From positions 310,001 to 374,000 of the forward strand of contig NZ_OY781884.1 in NCBI RefSeq assembly GCF_963677155.1: DNA of 64,000 nucleotides, written 5' to 3'. The notes under the pieces were generated by a model that was not told the origin of the DNA, ran no database searches, and was given only the letters and a program-made list of their open reading frames with translations. The DNA is from an uncultured Draconibacterium sp. (lineage in GTDB: Bacteria > Bacteroidota > Bacteroidia > Bacteroidales > Prolixibacteraceae). Positions 52,318 through 61,300 of the stretch are shown piece after piece (position 1 is the first letter of the stretch; every line of letters starts with the position of its first letter). Made by a program: the position numbers and the translations under genes.

Positions 52318-55300
52318 TTACTGAACAATGATTTTAGCACTTAACTCAACACCTCCGGCTTTTGTGCTTACCACATAGGTTCCCGGAGTTAATGATGAAG
52401 GAAGGGTAATTCGGCTGTTATTACTACCCGACATTTCCTGCATTACCGCCACGCCGTATAGATTACTCACTGAAATCGTTAAATCAGACAGCATATCTGT
52501 TGTATAAGTGGTGGTTACATCGATTGTACTCCCTGATCGTACAGGGTTAGGTGCAACTTTCAGACTAAATATGTTTGAATAGGAAACAGTGAAATCACAT
52601 GTCCTTAATACATCGCCATCTTCTGTCTCTATTTCTACTGAGTACTTGGCATTCAGATCCAACTGGTCAGAAACGTTGTCCCCTACTGAATAATATTGCC
52701 CGGTTCCTATCAGCACTCCATCCTTATACCAGTTAAATGCGGTAAAACGATAGCCTCCGTTAGTTGCCGGATTGTTATTTATTAGCAACACATTGTTGTA
52801 TTTCTGAATAACAATATCATTGTAATTGAATCTTTTCTCAACTACAATCCGGTATGTCCGGGTGTTGATACCATCTTCTGAAACAACATTGATTTCCTCA
52901 TTGTACAGCCCGGGACCTGGAATCTCAATATTGAATTCACGAACATGTGGAGAAGTCGCATAGGCGTCAGGAGTAAATGTCACAGCAACCTGATTGCTCT
53001 CATCCTCACAATCAATCAGGTAATAGATCTCGCTATCAGGATTTTCATAAGTGTTCTCTTCAATCGAAAGTATACTTATGTTCGCGATAGACCCTTCTGC
53101 TGTTTCACTATTATTAATTACACCATTACCATCTGCATCTCCCGCAATTTCAGGGGCAGTGATTTGTCCATCTCCATTGACATCACCAATTCGCTCGTCA
53201 TCATTAATCTGACCATTTCCATCGGTGTCACCAGCTACTTCCGGATCAGTGATCTTTCCGTCTCCATTATTGTCCCCGGCAACCTCGTCATCATCAATCT
53301 GACCATTACCATCGGTATCTCCGGCAACTTCTGGATCAGTGATTTGTCCGTCGCCGTCTGTATCGCCAGCTATTTCACCATTTCCGATTTGTCCGTCACC
53401 ATTGGTGTCACCAGCTACTTCTGTATCAGTGATCTTTCCGTCTCCATTTGTATCTCCAGCAATGTTCGATCCCTCGGTTTCTGATTCTCCTGCTGTTTCG
53501 CCGGAACCTATAGTCCCATCTCCATTTCTATCTCCGGTAACTTCATCGTCATTAATTATTCCATTACCATCCGTATCTCCTATAATTTCGGGTGAAGTGA
53601 CCTGACCATCGCCGTTGGTGTCACCGGCTATTTCAGGAGCAGTGATTGTGCCGTCGCCATCTGTATCTCCGGCAACTTCTCCGTCTCCGATTTGACCATC
53701 GCCGTTGGTGTCACCGGCTATTTCAGGAGCAATGATTGTGCCGTCGCCATCTGTATCTCCGGCAACTTCTCCGTCTCCGATTTGACCATCGCCGTTGGTG
53801 TCACCGGATACTTCAGGAGCAGTAATTGTTCCGTCGCCATTTGTATCTCCAGCAACCTCGTCATCATTAATCTGACCATCGCCGTTGGTGTCTCCTGCTA
53901 CTTCAGGTTCAGTTATTTGTCCGTCGCCGTCTGTATCGCCAGCTATTTCACCATTTCCGATTTGTCCGTCACTATTGGTGTCTCCAGCTACTTCTGGATC
54001 AGTGATCTTTCCGTCTCCATTTGTATCTCCAGCAACTTCAGGTTCAGTTATTTTTCCGTCACCATTATTGTCCCCGGCAACCTCGTCATCATCAATCTGA
54101 CCATTGCCATCGGTATCACCGGCAACTTCAGGTTCACTTATTTTTCCGTCACCATTATTGTCTCCGGCAACCTCGTCATCATCAATCTGACCATTACCAT
54201 CGGTATCTCCGGCAACTTCAGGTTCAGTTATTTTTCCGTCACCATTATTGTCTCCGGCAACCTCGTCATCATCAATCTGACCATTACCATCGGTATCTCC
54301 GGCAACTTCAGGTTCAGTTATTTTTCCGTCACCATTATTGTCTCCGGCAACCTCGTCATCATCAATCTGACCATTACCATCGGTATCTCCGGCAACTTCA
54401 GGTTCAGTTATTTTTCCATCACCATTATTGTCTCCGGCAACCTCGTCATCATCAATCTGACCATTACCATCGGTATCTCCTGCAACTTCATCATCGCCGA
54501 TTTGACCGTCGCCATTTGTATCGCCGGCAACTTCACCGTCGTTTATTTGCCCATCTTCATTCGAATCGCCAGCGATCTCAGGAGGAGTGATTTTCCCGTC
54601 GTGGTTACTATCACCCGAGATGTATGGAATTATTGTGAGTGTTTGTAACACTTGCTCCGCTGCGTTGTAATTAACATTACCAGGCTGGTTCGCATAAATA
54701 GTGCAAGTCCCGCTATTAATAAATCTTACTATTTTGCCTGATACTGTTGCTATTGATTCATCGGAACTGGAATATTCAACAGTAAGCCCGGAACTGGCAA
54801 CTGCAGATAATTCAAAAGATGAATTACTTAAAATCTGCTGAGAAATAGGATTGAAAGTGATTGTCTGGTCTACTTTATGGATATCCAAATATCCGTCTAC
54901 ATAGATTATCGCGTAGTTTTCAGAACTTAATCCTCCCGGAGTAATTGTATAGTCAGTTCCTGCATTTATGGCAGTGGTTGCAGTTCCAGTAAAACTTAAT
55001 GCTCCTGAAAGATTTGTTTCATCTTCGCCATCAATAAAACCATTATATGAAACGGTGAATGAACTGTAGCCCGAGCCATCATATTCTTTTGTTTTATCGT
55101 CAGCCGTAACTGTAAGTTCTTTTTTATTGATACTAGCAGAGGTTACTGGTGCTCCGTTAAGAGAGAAAGAATATTTGAATGCATCTGATCCTGTTATTTT
55201 CCCTCCTGTAATATACACTTCCAATCCAGTCCCTGCATTTGATGTTTCAAAGGCAAGAATGATACTATCAAGCGAAACGATATCGCCGGAAGCAAGCCCG

Positions 55301-58300
55301 TTAAATTGTAAGTTATTCTCAAGCATTGTTGCTATAGCTGTTCCATCATATTCCTTGTTGTTGACAACAAAAGAACCAGATAGTGTTAACTCAGCTGCAG
55401 TAATATTTGCTGTAAGGTATGAAGGCTGTTTCAGGGTGTAATTATCTTTGTCGTCTCCCTCCAGTGTCATTAGAGTAACTACCTGTATATTCTCTCCTAC
55501 AGAGTTTTGTATAAAGATTCCAACTATATGATTTGCAAGAATTACATCATCGCCGGAAACGTAGCCATCCAACACTGCACCCGAAACAACAGCGTTTACA
55601 GTGCCATCATAAACTTTGTTTTCTGCCACCGCATCTTTTACCGTTAACTCACGAGTGGTAATATCAGCGGTAATACCAATAGGTTGGATTAACTTGTAAT
55701 TAGAGGCATCCACACCACTTATTGTCATTGCTGTGGTAACTTCTATTTCAGTGCCGACAATATCCTGCTTAAAGGTTCCCGACTCTGCATTCTCTAACAG
55801 AACTTCATCATCAGCAACAACACCGCTAAGTGTGGCATCAACAATTGTGGCATTAGTAGTACCATCATAAACTTTATTTTTGGCAGCTGCATTCGTCACT
55901 GCAAGTTCTTTTTTATTGATATTAGCAATGGTTACTGGTGCTCCGTTAAGAGAGAAAGAATATTTAGATGCATCTGATCCTGTTATTTTCCCTCCTGTAA
56001 TATACACTTCCAATCCAGTCCCTGCATTTGATGTTTCAAAGGCAAGAATGATACTGTCAAGCGAAACGATATCGCCGGAAGCAAGCCCGTTGAATTGTAA
56101 GTTATTCTCAAGCATTGTTGCTATAGCTGTTCCATCATATTCCTTGTTGTTGACAACAAAAGAACCAGATAGTGTTAACTCAGCTGCAGTAATATTTGCT
56201 GTAAGGTATGAAGGCTGTTTCAGGGTGTAATTATCTTTGTCGTCTCCCTCCAGTGTCATTAAAGTAACTACCTGTATATTCTCCCCTACAGAGCTTTGTA
56301 TAAAGGTTCCAACTGCATGATTTGCAAGAATTACATCATCGCCGGAAACGTAACCATCCAACACTGCACCAGAAACAACAGCATTTACAGTGCCATCATA
56401 AACTTTGTTTTCTGCCACCGCATCTTTTACCGTTAACTCACGAGTGGTAATATCAGCGGTAATACCAATGGGTTGGATTAAATTGTAATTAGAGGCATCG
56501 GCACCACTTATTGTCATTGCTGTGGTAACTTCTATTTCAGTGCCGACAATATCCTGCTTAAAGGTTCCCGACTCTGCATTCTCTAACAGAACTTCATCAT
56601 CAGCAACAACACCGCTAAGTGTGGCATCAACAATTGTGGCATCAGTAGTACCATCATAAACTTTATTTTTGGCAGCTGCATTCGTCACTGTAAGTTCTTG
56701 TGGTTCAATATTGGCCTTTAAACCGGTTGGTTGTATCAAAACATAATTGTCTTTGTCAGCCCCCGCCAAAGTCATCGAAGTCATAACTCCAATATCATTG
56801 CCAACGGCATCCGTAACAAAAGCTCCTGTATTTTCATTTGCCAATGTTACATCATCACCAGTAATTGCTCCATTCAAAGTAGCCCCGATAATGGTGGCAG
56901 TTGTTGTTCCATCATAAACTTTATTCGAAGCTTTTGCTTCAATTACAATTAATTCTATCTGTGCAATTTTTCCGTCATTACCTGTTATGGGCACATCAGT
57001 TTTTAAGTGATAGTTATCTTTATCAGCACCCTGTAACGCAAATGTAACGGAATAAGCAATGTCAGTTCCTGCTTCACTTTGGCTAAATGAACCATTTCCT
57101 GAAAGTTCAACATCGTCTCCTGCAACCAGATCGGAAGTAAACATATCCAGATTATCCATGTTTGCATCCCCGTCAAAGGCCTTTCGTTCAGAACCGCTTA
57201 CTATTTGAACTTCAACTTCTTTTGTAGTTACTGTTAATGCGCCTGTTACATGAATCGTATTGTTAAAATTGGTACTTGATCCGGAAACTTCTGTAGCTTC
57301 CAATTGGTAAGAACCTACAGCCAAACGGTTACTTAATGAATTGTATTCAGGATTTATTTCATTTATAGAGAAGTTAACTGTGTTTCCAACACCATCATCA
57401 ATACTAAACTGATTGTTGTTCAGTGCTGTAATGTTTTCAGTAAGCTCCTTAATTGTGTTGCCATCACTGTCTAGATACCTGGCACTGGAAATGCCATATG
57501 TAGAAACTTCAGAATAAACTATGCTGGTGTCATTTATTTCAACAAGCAATTCATGTGCTGGAATAATGGAGTAATCACCCAACAAATACGTAAATACGTA
57601 ATTATCTGCCAACAACCCGGAAGCCTCCAACACATCGGTATATTCTCCAGCTATATTTTCAGTAGCATTATTACGAATAATTGTTAATCCGGTTTGGTCA
57701 ATAGCAGAATTGTTTTCTCCATTAACATATCCAGATATACTAACTCCTGCATAATTGTTCTCATCATCCTGAGTTACAAACTTAGCATCGTTGTTAACCT
57801 CAACAATAAGTGTTGCTTTTTCAATTTTTCCTGTGCCATCAGTCCAAACAAGAGAATAATTGTCTGCTTTTGGACCTGTCAATTTTAAGTTTCCCTGAAC
57901 AATTACACGATCTCCTGCATCCGCTAAATCGAATAAAGGATTCCCGGTTAACTCAACCTGGGTTTCATCTTCAGATAGAATACCATTCAACTCTCCATAA
58001 GCAACCATTTCCGATGGAAGTAATTTATTTCCGTCGTAGGTTTTAGTAATTCCGGAAGCTCCTGCAACAGTTGCTGTTTTTTTCCATATTGATGCTGTAG
58101 CTGTTGGCGAATTTTCAAGAGATAAAGAATATTGATCTGCGTCGTCTCCTGTTAAGTCGGCACTTACAATGTTAACAGTAAGCCCATTTCCTGCAGATGC
58201 AGTTTCAAATGCAGCGACCACGTTGGTTAAAGTCACTTCATCTTCTCCCAGGATACCTGATAAGTCTAGATTATTGGTTGCAATTGTTGCATCCATTGCT

Positions 58301-61300
58301 CCTTCATATTCCTTATCAGAAACCGTAAATGTACCGGTAATAATAAGTTCTTTCTCTGTAATATCGGCTTTTAAACCAGAAGGTTGAACAAGCGAGTAAT
58401 TAGCAGCATCTGCTCCATTTATCGTCATTAATGTTGTTACTTCAATATCATTGCCTACCGTTGACTGGGCAAAAATCCCTACAGACTCATTTTCAAGTTC
58501 TACATTATCATTTGATACAACTCCCTTAAGAACTGCACCGGAAGTAACAGCATCGGTAGTACCATCATAAACCTTGTTATGAGCAACTGCATTGTTTACA
58601 GTAAGATCCTTTTGGGTAATATCGGCTGTTGCTGATGCTGTTTTAGAAGCCAACTGATAATTATTGGCATCGGTACCACTTAATATAATTCCAGATACTG
58701 TTACTGCCTTTCCTTCTCCTACGTTCTTATCTTCAAATTCCGCAGAAGTAGCATTTATCGTCAACATGTCGCCGGTAACCCGGTCGTCACTTAATGTAAT
58801 CGAAGCAATAGTGGTTCCATCGTAACCTTTATCTTTGGCAGTGGCTGTTACTGTAAGCGTTGCCTTTTCTATGGTTAAAGTCGCATCGTTATAAGTGAAA
58901 TCGTAATTTTCATCAACACCTCCAGTGACTGTTATTTTATAGTTTCCTGCCACACTTACCGCTGTTGCTTCTGTTGAGGCTCCCGGAGCTTTTATAAGAT
59001 CACTTTCATTATCACCATTTACAAACCCACTATAAGTGAATGTTAGCTTAGGATTGTCCTCTCCGTAAGTTTTTAATTTATCAGCTGCTGTTACCGTTAA
59101 TACTTTCTTTCTTACTTTTAGTTCCTGTTGTACATTGCTTGCCACGCTGTAATTATCATCACCTGCCTGGCTTGCCGTAATGGTTGCTATACCAGCACCA
59201 ACAATGGTTACCTTATTGCCTGACACCGTTGCAACATTAGTGTTGCTGCTAGTATAAGTTACCGTAAGTCCTGAACTGGCTGTGCCTGTCAAATTAAAAT
59301 CAGCATCGCCATAGGTTTTATCATCCAATGCAGTGAAGGTGATCGTTTGGTTTACCGCGTTGACTGTCAGTTCCTGTTGTACATCGCTTGCCGCGTTGTA
59401 ATTGTCATTACCTGCCTGGTTTGCCGTGATGGTGGTTGTTCCGGCTCCAACAATGGTTACCGTACTTCCTGACACTGTGGCAACGTCCGTGTTGCTGCTG
59501 GTATAAGTTACCGTAAGTCCTGAACTGGCTGTGCCTGTCAAATTAAAATCAGCATCGCCATAGGTTTTATCATCCAATGCAGTGAAGGTGATCGTTTGGT
59601 TTGCCGCGTTGACTGTCAGTTCCTGTTGTACATCGCTTACCGCGTTGTAATTGTCATTACCTGCCTGGCTTGCCGTGATGGTGGTTGTTCCGGCTCCAAC
59701 AATGGTTACCGTATTGCCTGACACTGTTGCAACATCAGTATCACTACTGGTATAAGTTACCTTAAGTCCTGAACTGGCTGTGCCTGTCAAATTAAAATCA
59801 GCATCGCCATAGGTTTTATCATCCAATGCAGTGAAGGTGATCGTCTGATCTGCCTTGCCCACTGTCAGCACCTGTTCTACATCGCTTGCCGCGTTGTAAT
59901 CATCGTTCCCTGCCTGGCTTGCCGTGATGGTGCTTGTTCCGGCTCCAACAATGGTTACCGTACTTCCTGACACTGTGGCAACGTCCGTGTTGCTGCTGGT
60001 ATAAGTTACCGTAAGTCCTGAACTGGCTGTAGCTGTCAATTCAAAATCAGCATCGCCATAGGTTTTGTTATCCAATGTAGTGAAGGTGATCGTCTGATCA
60101 GCCTTGCCCACTGTCAGCACCTGTTCTACATCGCTTGCCGCGTTGTAATCATCGTTCCCTGCCTGACTTGCCGTGATGGTGCTTGTTCCGGCTCCAACAA
60201 TGGTTACCGTACTTCCTGACACTGTGGCAACGTCCGTGTTGCTGCTGGTATAAGTTACCGTAAGTCCTGAACTGGCTGTAGCTGTCAATTCAAAATCAGC
60301 ATCGCCATAGGTTTTGTCACCCAATGTAGTGAAGGTGATCGTCTGATCAGCCTTGCCCACTGTCAGCACCTGTTCTACATCGCTTGCCGCGTTGTAATCA
60401 TCGTTCCCTGCCTGACTTGCCGTGATGGTGCTTGTTCCGGCTCCAACAATGGTTACCGTACTTCCTGACACTGTGGCAACGTCCGTGTTGCTGCTGGTAT
60501 AAGTTACCGTAAGTCCTGAACTGGCTGTAGCTGTCAATTCAAAATCAGCATCGCCATAGGTTTTGTCACCCAATGTAGTGAAGGTGATCGTCTGATCAGC
60601 CTTGCCCACTGTCAGCACCTGTTCTACATCGCTTGCCGCGTTGTAATCATCGTTCCCTGCCTGGCTTGCCGTGATGGTGCTTGTTCCGGCTCCAACAATG
60701 GTTACCGTACTTCCTGACACTGTGGCAACGTCCGTGTTGCTGCTGGTATAAGTTACCGTAAGTCCTGAACTGGCTGTAGCTGTCAATTCAAAATCAGCAT
60801 CGCCATAGGTTTTGTCATCCAATGTAGTGAAGGTGATCGTCTGATCAGCCTTGCCCACTGTCAGCACCTGTTCTACATCGCTTGCCGCGTTGTAATCATC
60901 GTTCCCTGCCTGGCTTGCCGTGATGGTGCTTGTTCCGGCTCCAACAATGGTTACCGTACTTCCTGACACTGTGGCAACGTCCGTGTTGCTGCTGGTATAA
61001 GTTACCGTAAGTCCTGAACTGGCTGTAGCTGTCAATTCAAAATCAGCATCGCCATAGGTTTTGTCACCCAATGTAGTGAAGGTGATCGTCTGATCAGCCT
61101 TGCCCACTGTCAGCACCTGTTCTACATCGCTTGCCGCGTTGTAATCATCGTTCCCTGCCTGGCTTGCCGTGATGGTGCTTGTTCCGGCTCCAACAATGGT
61201 TACCGTACTTCCTGACACTGTGGCAACGTCCGTGTTGCTGCTGGTATAAGTTACCGTAAGTCCTGAACTGGCTGTAGCTGTCAATTCAAAATCAGCATCG

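Noticed and set aside
53692-54648. Long + strand frames opposite the EF-hand-type repeats (Ile/Ser/Phe-rich repeats)
   Set aside because: They are mirror images of the 45-bp repeats of the giant protein; a repeat without stops on one strand easily stays open on the other. No start context or family match.
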